NCBI RefSeq assembly: GCF_006716885.1
Contig: NZ_VFPU01000001.1
Span: 2,046,001-2,110,000, forward strand
Reading direction: 5' to 3'
Length of the DNA stretch: 64,000 nucleotides
Origin: Ornithinimicrobium humiphilum
GTDB lineage: Bacteria; Actinomycetota; Actinomycetes; Actinomycetales; Dermatophilaceae
Shown here: in pieces, positions 34,562 through 46,964 of the stretch
Layout of the letters: the number at the start of each line of letters is the position of its first letter
How positions within the stretch are numbered: the first letter of the stretch is position 1
The notes under the pieces: generated by a model
The model's database searches: none
The model's input: only the letters and a program-made list of their open reading frames with translations
What the model was told of the DNA's origin: nothing
Made by a program: the position numbers and the translations under genes

Positions 34562-37125
34562 CGCAGGACCGCCCCGTGGTCGCGGGCCGCGCGGTCGACG
34601 GCGGCGTCGCGGGCCGCGTTGACCTCCTCGGTCGTCAGCGTCCGGTCGGGCGCGCGGAAGTGCATGCGGAAGGCCAGCGACTGCTGGTCGGGTCCGAGCT
34701 GGTCGCCGACGTAGACGTCGAAGAGTGCGATGTCCTCCAGCAGCTCACCGGCACCGGCGCGCAGGGACTCCTCGACGTCGCCGTAGCGCACCGTGCGGGG
34801 CACCACGAGCGCCACGTCGGAGCCGGCCACCGGCTGCGTGGACAAGGGGCTCACCTGGGTGCGGTGGTCGCTGGCGCGCACGAGCACGTCGAGGTCGAGC
34901 TCGGCGGCGCTGGTGCGCGGCGGCAGCCCGAGCCGCTGGACGACCTTGGGGTGCAGCTCGCCGGCCCAGCCGACGGACGTGCCGTCCTCGAGGAGTAGCT
35001 CGACGCAGCGTCCGGGGTGGAAGGGCGCACGCTCGCCCTGGCGCCTGCGGACCGGGACCCCGAGGGTATCGGCGACCGAGTGGGCCCAGCCCACGACGTC
35101 GGTGACGTCGACCGGACGGCCCTCGCCCCACCAGCCGGACCGGTCGGCCTGGCCCGCGGCCACGACAGCCACGTGCCACGGCTGGTGCGGCACCGCGTCG
35201 CGGATCTGCTGCAGCGTCGCGTCGTCCGGCCGCGCGCCGACCCCGGGCACCGGGGCCGAGGCGGCGTGGTGGGGGACGGTGACGGTGTCGATCTCGAAGA
35301 GCGCCACGTCGCGCGAGCCGCGCGAGATGTTGCGCCTGAGCGCCTCCGGAAGCGTCTGCAGCAGCTCGGTGCGCATGAAGGGCGCCTCGTCGGAGAGCGG
35401 GTTGGCCAGGCGCAGGGCCGCGCGGCGCGGGTCGCCTGCCGCCAGGCCGAGCTCGTCGAAGCGGTCGGTGCCCACGAAGGGGTAGGTCAGGACCTCGTGC
35501 AGGCCCTGGCCCGCCAGCGCGTAGGCGACGGCACGACGGGAGCGCTGGCCGTGGGTGAGCCCGCGACCGCCGATGGCCCGCGGGACGACCGACGGGATCT
35601 TGTCGTAGCCGTCGATCCGCGCGACCTCCTCGACGAGCGTCGGGGCGTCGGTGAGGTCGGGGCGCCAGGTCGGGGGCACGACGGTCGCGGTGCTCCCCTC
35701 GGTGCTCACCTCGCACCCGATCAGGCGCAGCAGCTCGACGACGCGCTCGTGGCCGTAGTCGACCCCGACGTAGCGGGTGGGCATGTCCAGGTCGAGCTCG
35801 ATCGCCGGCATTGCGGTGGAGGCGCGCTCGTCGCGGTCGGTGATGGCCGCGTCGGCCGTGCCGCCGCCGAGCTCGACGAGCAGGTCGACCGCCAGCTGCG
35901 CCGCGGCGGCGGTGACGCCCGGGTCGACGCCGCGCTCGAAGCGCTTGGCGGCCTCGCTGGAGAGCTTGTGCCGGCGCGAGGTGCGCGCCACCGTGCGCGG
36001 GTCGAAGTGGGCCGACTCGACGAGCACGTCGGTCGTCTCGCCCGGCGTGACCTCGCCGTCCTCGCCGCCCATGACGCCGGCCAGCGCCAGGATGCGTCCG
36101 CCGTCGGGGCCGCAGGTGATGAGCAGGTCCTCGGGGTGCAGCTCGCGGTCGACGTCGTCGAGGGTGCGCAGCCGCTCCCCCGCCCGGGCGCGGCGGACCA
36201 CGATCGGGCTGTCGAGGGTGGCCAGGTCGAAGGCGTGCAGCGGCTGCCCGAGCGCGAGCATGACGTAGTTGGTGACGTCGACGGCCAGGCCGATCGGGCG
36301 CATGCCGGCCTCGGTGAGGCGGCGCGCCATCCACTCCGGCGTCTGGCGGGTCAGGTCGATGCCCCGGACGATGCGCGCCACGTAGCGGTCGCAGCCGGGC
36401 GCCTCGCCGTCGCGGTGCGCCTCGTCACGCAGCTCCACGGCATACCCATCCTCGGTGGCGGGGTCGACCGGGAGGTCGGCCGGGTCGCGGAAGGGCGCGC
36501 CGGTGGAGTGGGAGTACTCGCGGGCGATGCCGCGGATGCTGAAGCAGTAGCCGCGGTCGGGGGTGACGTTGACCTCGACGACCTCGCGGTCGAGGCCGAG
36601 GACGCCGATGAGGTCGTCGCCCGGGGCCAGGCCCAGCTCCTCGACGCGCTCCTGGCCCAGCAGGCGCGGGAGCACGATGATGCCGTCGTGGTCGTCGCCG
36701 ATCCCGAGCTCGCGGACCGAGCAGATCATGCCGGCGGAGACGTGGCCGTAGGTCTTGCGCGCGGAGATCGTCATCGGGCCCGAGGGGGTGGGCAGCACCC
36801 CGCCGGGGAGGATGACGGCGACCAGGTCGCCCGCCTCGAAGTTGTGCGCGCCGCAGACGATGCCCACGCCTTCGGCGACGGAGCCGTTGACAGCGTTCAT
36901 CTCTGGACCGACGTCGACCTGGCACCAGTTGATGGTCTTGCCGTTCTTCTGCGGCTCGGGGTGCTTCTCGAGCACCCGGCCCACGACGAGAGGACCGCTC
37001 ACACCGCTGGTGTGCAGGCCTTCCTCCTCGAGCCCGACGGCCACGAGGTCGGCGGCGATCTGCTCGCCGGTCACGCCCTCGGGCAGCTCGACGTAGTCGC
37101 CCAGCCAGTCGACCGGAACCCGCAT
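34558..37125 (-). CDS. pheT: Phenylalanyl-tRNA synthetase beta subunit
   Basis: This is the large subunit of the alpha2-beta2 enzyme. The 855 residues have an N-terminal tRNA-binding domain (about 40-160, VVGRVLEKHPEPQKNGKTIN), the B3/4 editing domain, B5 domain, and the C-terminal FDX-ACB domain (about 765-855, SDVALVVPRTVRYGDVEESL). The ATG shares one base with the pheS stop (TGATG), giving tight coupling. The open frame further upstream lies inside pheS and is not used. Confidence 0.98.
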   Translation of the reverse strand: MRVPVDWLGDYVELPEGVTGEQIAADLVAVGLEEEGLHTSGVSGPLVVGRVLEKHPEPQKNGKTINWCQVDVGPEMNAVNGSVAEGVGIVCGAHNFEAGDLVAVILPGGVLPTPSGPMTISARKTYGHVSAGMICSVRELGIGDDHDGIIVLPRLLGQERVEELGLAPGDDLIGVLGLDREVVEVNVTPDRGYCFSIRGIAREYSHSTGAPFRDPADLPVDPATEDGYAVELRDEAHRDGEAPGCDRYVARIVRGIDLTRQTPEWMARRLTEAGMRPIGLAVDVTNYVMLALGQPLHAFDLATLDSPIVVRRARAGERLRTLDDVDRELHPEDLLITCGPDGGRILALAGVMGGEDGEVTPGETTDVLVESAHFDPRTVARTSRRHKLSSEAAKRFERGVDPGVTAAAAQLAVDLLVELGGGTADAAITDRDERASTAMPAIELDLDMPTRYVGVDYGHERVVELLRLIGCEVSTEGSTATVVPPTWRPDLTDAPTLVEEVARIDGYDKIPSVVPRAIGGRGLTHGQRSRRAVAYALAGQGLHEVLTYPFVGTDRFDELGLAAGDPRRAALRLANPLSDEAPFMRTELLQTLPEALRRNISRGSRDVALFEIDTVTVPHHAASAPVPGVGARPDDATLQQIRDAVPHQPWHVAVVAAGQADRSGWWGEGRPVDVTDVVGWAHSVADTLGVPVRRRQGERAPFHPGRCVELLLEDGTSVGWAGELHPKVVQRLGLPPRTSAAELDLDVLVRASDHRTQVSPLSTQPVAGSDVALVVPRTVRYGDVEESLRAGAGELLEDIALFDVYVGDQLGPDQQSLAFRMHFRAPDRTLTTEEVNAARDAAVDRAARDHGAVLR

Positions 37126-38219
37126 CAGATCTCCATCCCGAACTGCGCGTTGAAGCGCACGTCTCCCTCGATCATCTCCCGCATGTCGCTGATGCCGTGG
37201 CGGAACATCGCGGTCCGCTCCACGCCCATCCCGAAGGCGAAGCCCTGGTAGCGCTCGGGGTCGACCCCGCAGGCGCGCAGCACGTTGTGGTTGACCATGC
37301 CGCAGCCGCCCCACTCGATCCAGCCGGTCCCGCCGCACGTCCGGCACGAGGTGTCCTCGCCGCGGCAGACGAAGCAGCGGAAGTCCATCTCGGCGCTGGG
37401 CTCGGTGAAGGGGAAGAAGGCCGGCCTCAGGCGGCTGACGATGCCCGGACCGAACATCGCCTCGGCGAGGCGGTCGAGGGTGCCCTTGAGGTGGGCCATC
37501 GTCAGGCCCTCGTCGATCGCCAGGCCCTCGAGCTGGTGGAAGACCGGGGTGTGCGTGGCGTCCAGCTCGTCGGTGCGGAAGGTCTTGCCCGGCACGGCGA
37601 CGTAGAGCGGCACGCCGCGCTCGAGCAGCGAACGGGCCTGCACCGGCGAGGTGTGGGTCCGCAGCACCAGACCCGCGTCCGCCGGCTCGACGAAGAAGGT
37701 GTCCTGCATCTGACGCGCCGGGTGGTCCTTGTCGAAGTTCAGCGCGTCGAAGTTGAACCACTCGGCCTCGACCGCGGGCCCCTCGGCGATCTCCCAGCCC
37801 AGGCCGACCATGGCGTCGGCCATCCGCTCGGCGGTCACCGTCAGCACGTGGCGGCGACCCAGCGGCCGGCGCGCCGGCACGGCGGTGAGGTCCATGGCCT
37901 CCTCGACGAGGATCCGCTCGTCGCGCTCGGCCTCGAGCTCGGCCTGCCGGGCGGCGAGGGCCTGGTTGACACGGCCCCGGGCCTGCCCGACCCGCTTGCC
38001 CGCCTCGGCCTTGGCGCTCGGCGGCAGGGCGCCGATCTCGCGGTTGGCCAGGGCGAGCGGGGAACGCTCTCCCGCGTGGGCCAGGCGCGCGGCCTTCAGC
38101 TGGTCGAGATCGGCGGCGGCGGCGATGGCCTCGAGCGCGGCGGCGACGGCGGCCTCGACGGCCTCCGGCGCGAGCGCGGCGACCTCGACGGGGTCGTAGT
38201 TGGTGTTGGGTCCGGACAC
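37125..38219 (-). CDS. pheS: Phenylalanyl-tRNA synthetase alpha subunit
   Basis: This is the catalytic subunit, 364 residues. It has an N-terminal coiled coil (about 30-105), motif 2 FRTDELDATHTPVFHQLEG, a Cys-rich loop CFVCRGEDTSCRTCGGTGW and motif 3 GFAFGMGVERTAMFRHGISD. The CxxC-CxxC loop is found in many actinobacterial PheS. The GTG start lies 7 nt after a TAGACT box and has no ribosome-binding site, which suggests a leaderless mRNA. The reading frame continues upstream into the next gap and was not used. Confidence 0.97.
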   Translation of the reverse strand: MSGPNTNYDPVEVAALAPEAVEAAVAAALEAIAAAADLDQLKAARLAHAGERSPLALANREIGALPPSAKAEAGKRVGQARGRVNQALAARQAELEAERDERILVEEAMDLTAVPARRPLGRRHVLTVTAERMADAMVGLGWEIAEGPAVEAEWFNFDALNFDKDHPARQMQDTFFVEPADAGLVLRTHTSPVQARSLLERGVPLYVAVPGKTFRTDELDATHTPVFHQLEGLAIDEGLTMAHLKGTLDRLAEAMFGPGIVSRLRPAFFPFTEPSAEMDFRCFVCRGEDTSCRTCGGTGWIEWGGCGMVNHNVLRACGVDPERYQGFAFGMGVERTAMFRHGISDMREMIEGDVRFNAQFGMEI

Positions 38220-38226
38220 CTGCGCA

Positions 38227-38232
38227 AGTCTA
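38227..38232 (-). promoter_or_regulatory. Candidate -10 box (leaderless) for pheST
   Basis: TAGACT is 7 nt upstream of the pheS GTG. There is no attenuator or leader peptide in this short gap. Confidence 0.55.
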
Positions 38233-38287
38233 GGCAACCGGAGAGGCTGCTCCGTACGCGGTTCGGGCGAGGGTGGTGGGGGCGGCC

Positions 38288-38893
38288 TCAGTCCACCTCG
38301 ACGCCCAGGATCGAGAGCAGCGCCTCGGCCCCGGCGACGTCCACGCGCAGCCCCTCGACGCGGGCGTCGCGGACGTCCACCCCGTAGCCGGAGGACCCTC
38401 GCAGGTCGACTCCCCGCAGGTCGGCCCCGTCCAGCCGGGCACCCGTGAGGTCGCAGTCGAGGAAGGTCACCTCCCGCAGGTCCGCCCCGCTGAGGTCGGC
38501 GTCGCGCAACGAGCAGCCCGTGAACCGGCTGCCGCGCAGGTCCAGCCCCGACAGGCTCCCGAGGTCGAGCCGGCAGTCGAGCCAGCTGCTCGGGCTCGGG
38601 GTCAGCGCAGGCCGCCGCATCATCGACCACGACGTCGCCAGGGCCTTGCACCCGACGAACGTGCAGCCGTCGAGGGTCACGTCCGGCAGCCGGGCGCGGG
38701 AGAGGTCGACACGCTCCACCGAGCAGTCCTCCAGCTTGACGCCCGAGAGCTCGGTCCCGGCCAGCACGGCGTCGAACAGCGTGCATCCCTCGAGCTCGAC
38801 GTCGACGAGCCGGTCCCCTTCGGCGAGCGCCCCGGTCAGCCTCTCGCGGACGAGCAGGGATCCGGCGACGAGGTCCTCGAGCAGTACCGCCAC
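38288..38893 (-). CDS. Pentapeptide-repeat protein
   Basis: 201 residues with many A(D/N)LxG-type pentapeptides such as LSGADLREVTFLDCDLTGAR, predicted to form a right-handed quadrilateral beta helix. Some members of this fold (Qnr, MfpA) mimic DNA and protect gyrase. No evidence here tells which role applies. The gene lies 11 nt upstream of trmH-like coding end on the same strand. The start is an ATG. Confidence 0.85.
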   Translation of the reverse strand: MAVLLEDLVAGSLLVRERLTGALAEGDRLVDVELEGCTLFDAVLAGTELSGVKLEDCSVERVDLSRARLPDVTLDGCTFVGCKALATSWSMMRRPALTPSPSSWLDCRLDLGSLSGLDLRGSRFTGCSLRDADLSGADLREVTFLDCDLTGARLDGADLRGVDLRGSSGYGVDVRDARVEGLRVDVAGAEALLSILGVEVD

Positions 38894-38903
38894 GGCGTCG
38901 ACG

Positions 38904-39719
38904 CTACCGCTGGGCGGCGCTGGAGGCGTGCAGGCAGACGGTTGCCGCCATGGCCAGGTTGAGCGACTCGGCCCGCTGGATCGGGATCGCGACGACGTCG
39001 TCGCACAGCTCGAGCACCTCGGGCTCGAGCCCCCACGCCTCGTTGCCCATCACCCAGGCGTGCGGAGCGGACAGGTCGGCATCGGGAAGCATGGTGGTGC
39101 CGCTGCCGTCGGCGGCGAGCAGCCGGATGCCGCGCTCGCGGCAGGTCTGCAGCAGGTCCTCGACGGGCGTGCCGACGGAGACGGGCAGGTGGAAGAGGGA
39201 GCCGACCGTGGACCGGACGACCTTGGGGTTGTAGACGTCGACCGAGGCGGCGCTGACGAGCACGGCGGCCGCCCCGAAGGCATCCGCACCCCGCAGGACC
39301 GTCCCGGCGTTGCCGGGGTCCCTCACGTGGGTCAGCACGACCGCGAAGCCGTCCTCGCCGACCGCGTCCAGCGCCTCCTGCAGCGGCACGTCGACCCGCC
39401 GCGCGACCGCGAGCATACCCTGCGGGGTCCCGGTGTCGGCCATCGCCGCGAGCACCTGCTCGGTACAGGGGTGCACGGGCACCCCCGCCTCGTCGGCCTC
39501 CGCCACGATCTCGGTATGCCGTGCCGCGGCGGGCTCGGTGACGTACAGGGCCTCGGCCGAGGGCGCGGCATACCGGAGCAGCTCCCGCACGCCCTGGGGC
39601 CCCTCGACGAGGAACCTGCCCGACTTCTCCCGGGCAGCACGACGCCCCAGCGCCGCGACCTGGCGGACCCGTTCGCCGCGCGTGCTGCTGAGCAGCGGCG
39701 GGCGGCCGGGGATGATCAC
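38904..39719 (-). CDS. SPOUT (TrmH/SpoU) RNA 2'-O-methyltransferase
   Basis: This 271-residue enzyme has a short N-terminal RNA-binding domain (GRRAAREKSGRFLVEGPQGV). The SPOUT knot motifs follow: VLTHVRDPGNAGTVLRGADA, VMGNEAWGLEPEVLE and IPIQRAESLNLAMAATVCL. It may modify 23S rRNA or tRNA; the target cannot be assigned. The GTG start has no clear ribosome-binding site. It follows rplT by 29 nt; infC-rpmI-rplT-trmH is a standard actinobacterial cluster. Confidence 0.92.
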   Translation of the reverse strand: MIIPGRPPLLSSTRGERVRQVAALGRRAAREKSGRFLVEGPQGVRELLRYAAPSAEALYVTEPAAARHTEIVAEADEAGVPVHPCTEQVLAAMADTGTPQGMLAVARRVDVPLQEALDAVGEDGFAVVLTHVRDPGNAGTVLRGADAFGAAAVLVSAASVDVYNPKVVRSTVGSLFHLPVSVGTPVEDLLQTCRERGIRLLAADGSGTTMLPDADLSAPHAWVMGNEAWGLEPEVLELCDDVVAIPIQRAESLNLAMAATVCLHASSAAQR

Positions 39720-39748
39720 GGGCTGGGGCGTCGAAGGAGTGCTGAGCC

Positions 39749-40120
39749 TCAGGCGGCGTCGGCGGCCGGCACGTTGGCCTTGGCCAGCTCGACGAGCGCC
39801 ACGAAGGCGGCCTCGTCGTTGACGGCGAGCTCGGCGAGCATGCGGCGGTCGACCTCGACACCGGCGGCCTTCAGGCCCTGGATGAACCGGTTGTAGGTCA
39901 TGCCGTTGGCGCGGGCGCCGGCGTTGATGCGCTGGATCCACAGCCGACGGAAGTCACCCTTGCGGGCGCGACGGTCGTTGTAGCTGTAGACGAGGGAGTG
40001 GGTGACCTGCTCCTTGGCCTTGCGGTAGAGCCGGCTGCGCTGGCCGCGGTAACCGCTGGCGCGCTCCAGGACGACCCGACGCTTCTTCTGGGCGTTGACC
40101 GCCCGCTTCACGCGTGCCAC
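39749..40120 (-). CDS. rplT: 50S ribosomal protein L20
   Basis: This early assembly 23S-binding protein has 123 residues. It is [20 protein letters not shown] at the N-terminus and [20 protein letters not shown] in the middle. The short Ala-rich tail ANVPAADAA is not conserved. It lies 51 nt downstream of rpmI. Confidence 0.98.
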   Translation of the reverse strand: MARVKRAVNAQKKRRVVLERASGYRGQRSRLYRKAKEQVTHSLVYSYNDRRARKGDFRRLWIQRINAGARANGMTYNRFIQGLKAAGVEVDRRMLAELAVNDEAAFVALVELAKANVPAADAA

Positions 40121-40171
40121 GTGATGTCTCCTTGCTGAGTTCTGGGGGGAAAGGGTGAGAGAGCTCAGGCC

Positions 40172-40366
40172 TTAGAGGCCGAGCATCTTCTTCACCTTGC
40201 GGGTGTCGGCGGGGGCGACCACCACGTCGTTGACGAGGCGGCGGGCCTGGCGGGCCGGACGCTCCTGGAACTTGTGCACGTGGCGCGCACGCTGACGCAT
40301 CACCTTGCCGGAGCCGGTGACGCGGAAGCGCTTCTTGGCACCGCTGTGGGTCTTCATCTTCGGCAT
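40172..40366 (-). CDS. rpmI: 50S ribosomal protein L35
   Basis: This 64-residue protein begins MPKMKTHSGAKKRFRVTGSG. The ATG follows AGGAGATCGGCCC, a strong ribosome-binding site. A longer in-frame ATG lies 15 codons upstream but lacks similarity. It lies between infC and rplT. Confidence 0.98.
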   Translation of the reverse strand: MPKMKTHSGAKKRFRVTGSGKVMRQRARHVHKFQERPARQARRLVNDVVVAPADTRKVKKMLGL

Positions 40367-40450
40367 GGGCCGATCTCCTTCAACTGACCGCGCGCCGGGG
40401 CGGGCGCGCATGGGTGTGTCCGGGCACTGCGTGGCGCTGGGCGCCGCCGC

Positions 40451-41080
40451 TCACTCCTGCTCGGGGGTGGTCTCTGTCGTGCCGGCGGTGTCCTCGGTCG
40501 CCCCGGGGGCGGCCTCGGTGGCGGCGGCGCGCTCGGCGTCGCGCTTCTTCTGCTCCTGCCGCACGGCGGTCTTCTTCTTGGCGGGGCCGAGCACCATGAC
40601 CATGTTGCGGCCGTCCTGGCGCGGGGCGCTCTCGACGAAGCCCAGCTCGGCGACGTCCTCGGCCAGCCGCTGCAGCAGCCGGAAGCCCAGCTCGGGGCGG
40701 GACTGCTCGCGACCACGGAACATGATCGTGACCTTGACCTTGTCGCCGGCCTTGAGGAACCGCTCGACGTGGCCCTTCTTGGTGCCGTAGTCGTGGGGGT
40801 CGATCTTCGGACGGAGCTTGATCTCCTTGATGACCGTGTTGACCTGGTTCTTCCGGGCCTCACGCGCCTTCATGGCGGTCTCGTACTTGTACTTGCCGTA
40901 GTCCATGAGCTTGGCGACCGGGGGACGTGCCATGGGGGCCACCTCGACGAGGTCGAGGTCGGCCTCTGCGGCAAGCCGCAGCGCGTCCTCGACGCGCACG
41001 ATGCCGACCTGCTCCCCGTTGGGGCCCACCAACCGCACCTCCGGAACCCGGATGCGGTCATTGATGCGAGGCTCGCTGAT
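40451..41080 (-). CDS. infC: Translation initiation factor IF-3 (ATC start)
   Basis: IF-3 binds the 30S subunit and proofreads initiator tRNA and start codon. The 209 residues begin [19 protein letters not shown]. The N- and C-terminal domains are joined at about residue 80, and there is an extra Ala/Thr/Glu-rich tail of about 35 residues. The start appears to be ATC, 6 nt after AAGGAG, because similarity begins there. An upstream in-frame ATG would add 35 unrelated residues. Non-canonical starts are a hallmark of infC and support autoregulation by IF-3. Confidence 0.95.
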   Translation of the reverse strand: MSEPRINDRIRVPEVRLVGPNGEQVGIVRVEDALRLAAEADLDLVEVAPMARPPVAKLMDYGKYKYETAMKAREARKNQVNTVIKEIKLRPKIDPHDYGTKKGHVERFLKAGDKVKVTIMFRGREQSRPELGFRLLQRLAEDVAELGFVESAPRQDGRNMVMVLGPAKKKTAVRQEQKKRDAERAAATEAAPGATEDTAGTTETTPEQE

Positions 41081-41365
41081 GTGCTGCTCCTTCGTCTGTC
41101 GTCCTCTCCACCCGGACACCAGAAAGGCCTCCTGGCACGGGGTGCGCAAGAGGCCTTCGCCACCGGTCCGCGGGTGCCGGCTCATGCCGACGAGGTATGC
41201 CGTGACGCACGGTCACGTCCTACCTCACCTTCCGGGCGAGCCCGGGAGGGCGGACCTGGGACCCGGCGACCCTGAGGTCGACGCGGGTGGGGGCGCGAGC
41301 CCCTCTTGCACGTCAGGGTCCGGCGCACAGGGCACAGGACTCCGACTGGTCGATGAACCATCGTA
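41081..41365 (-). promoter_or_regulatory. infC leader with attenuator hairpin and candidate promoter
   Basis: A TACGAT -10-like box (41365-41360) would give a leader of about 275 nt. Within it, GAGGCCTT... AAGGCCTC form a perfect 8-bp hairpin (41124-41131 with 41150-41157), followed on the transcribed strand by TTTCT. The arrangement looks like a transcription attenuator. A 9-mer GTATGCCGT copy also lies here (41195). No gene is visible in this stretch. Confidence 0.55.
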
Positions 41366-41377
41366 GCAGACGACGCG

Positions 41378-41415
41378 GGTCGGCCCGCCTCGCGCGGACG
41401 CGGGACGGGCCGACC
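41378..41415 (-). terminator. Terminator of the subtilase gene
   Basis: A perfect 10-bp stem, GGTCGGCCCG with CGGGCCGACC, lies just after the subtilase stop and before the infC leader. No T run follows. Confidence 0.65.
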
Positions 41416-41430
41416 GTGGAGCGAGCTGCG

Positions 41431-45804
<4,374 letters not shown>

Positions 45805-45858
45805 GTACAGGTTCTTCCTCTCCATCGAGGTGGAAGGCCCGGTCGGGCCCCCGCCTCG

Positions 45859-45887
45859 ACGCTAGGAAGCCCCGCAGGGGGTCTCAA
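45859..45887 (-). promoter_or_regulatory. Candidate promoter of the subtilase gene
   Basis: TTGAGA and TAGCGT are spaced by 17 nt (45887-45882 and 45864-45859). The spacer contains the inverted repeat CCCCTGCGGGG, which could be an operator or simply a GC-rich hairpin. Confidence 0.45.
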
Positions 45888-45963
45888 CGGTCAAACGTGG
45901 GTGATCAGTGGGCAACCTGGGCAGTTCGCGTCGGGTCGGCCGACGAGCCGGATCGCCGTCGGA

Positions 45964-46707
45964 TCAGCGGTCGACGACCGACAGCACAGGACGATCTGCG
46001 AGCCGGAAGCCGATCCCTCGCACGGCCTGCAGCTGCACGGGGGCGCGCAGCTTCTCCAGCTTGCGGCGCAGCCGCTTGACCACCGAGTGCACCGGCGCGG
46101 CGTCGCCGACGTGGGAGGTGCCCCAGACCTCCTGGGTGAGCTGCTCGAAGCGACGCACCCGGCCGGGTCGGGCGAGCAGGGCGGAGAGCAGCCCGAACTC
46201 CAGCGGGGTCAGCGGCGCCTCCTTGCCGCGGTGGACGACGACCTGGCGGTCGGCGTCCAGGTGCAGGGGCGGGCCCTCGACGGTCCCCGGCCCGGCGACG
46301 ACGGGCAGCGCGGGGGTGGTGGCCTGCGCACCGGCCGGCGGTGCGGCCGGCTGCGCCACGGTGGGCGAAGGGGTGTCCGCCCCCGCCTCGCCGGGGACGT
46401 CGACACCCTCGCCGGCGATGACCTCGCGCGCCTCCTCGGGCGACCCGACGACGAGGACGGGGCCGGACCAGCCCTGCGCGACGCGCTGCAGCCCCTCGAC
46501 CGAGGCGGCCGACATCAGGAGCACCAGGACGCCGGCCGACCCGACGACGGGCACCGCGCCCGTTGCGGCGGCGGTGGCGGTCGCGGCCGCCACGGCGGGT
46601 GGAGCAACGGGGGTCGCCCCGGCAGCGCCGTCCGAGGACGGTGCGGTCGCCGGCGGACCGGCCTGGTCGTACGGGTCGAACTCGGCCTCTACGACGTGGG
46701 CAACCAT
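45964..46707 (-). CDS. Orphan winged-helix transcriptional regulator (OmpR/PhoB C-terminal type)
   Basis: 247 residues. The C-terminal ~90 residues form a Trans_reg_C winged helix: LTPLEFGLLSALLARPGRVR, then VHSVVKRLRRKLEKLRAPVQ and VRGIGFRL. The N-terminal half is Ala/Pro/Val-rich and shows no clear receiver domain or phosphorylation Asp. The target is unknown. It lies directly upstream of the subtilase on the same strand and divergent from katA, so either could be its target. Confidence 0.85.
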   Translation of the reverse strand: MVAHVVEAEFDPYDQAGPPATAPSSDGAAGATPVAPPAVAAATATAAATGAVPVVGSAGVLVLLMSAASVEGLQRVAQGWSGPVLVVGSPEEAREVIAGEGVDVPGEAGADTPSPTVAQPAAPPAGAQATTPALPVVAGPGTVEGPPLHLDADRQVVVHRGKEAPLTPLEFGLLSALLARPGRVRRFEQLTQEVWGTSHVGDAAPVHSVVKRLRRKLEKLRAPVQLQAVRGIGFRLADRPVLSVVDR

Positions 46708-46891
46708 TGCCTCGCGTGCACCTCCCCGATGTCACCGCCCTGCGGGCCGGACGGCTTGTCCCTCGAACCTAGGCACGCCTCTCAGCGGACCTCAAGCCTC
46801 TTGACCAAGTTCTTACCGACCGCTTGCCCACCTCATACCCACGGCATACCCGCACCCGAGGGTCGGCCCTCTCCCAACGGGACGGACAGGC

Positions 46892-46910
46892 TAAACTGGA
46901 GTGACTCCAG
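46892..46910 (+). promoter_or_regulatory. katA promoter with palindromic operator candidate
   Basis: TAAACT (46892-46897) is a good -10 in the divergent regulator/katA gap. It overlaps a perfect 15-bp palindrome CTGGAGTGACTCCAG (46896-46910). A repressor bound there would block transcription of katA. Which regulator binds is not known. Confidence 0.55.
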
Positions 46911-46964
46911 ACACGGAGGGTGCGCCGGACCTTGTGCCCCCTCCACCCCGACGAAGGAGCACGC

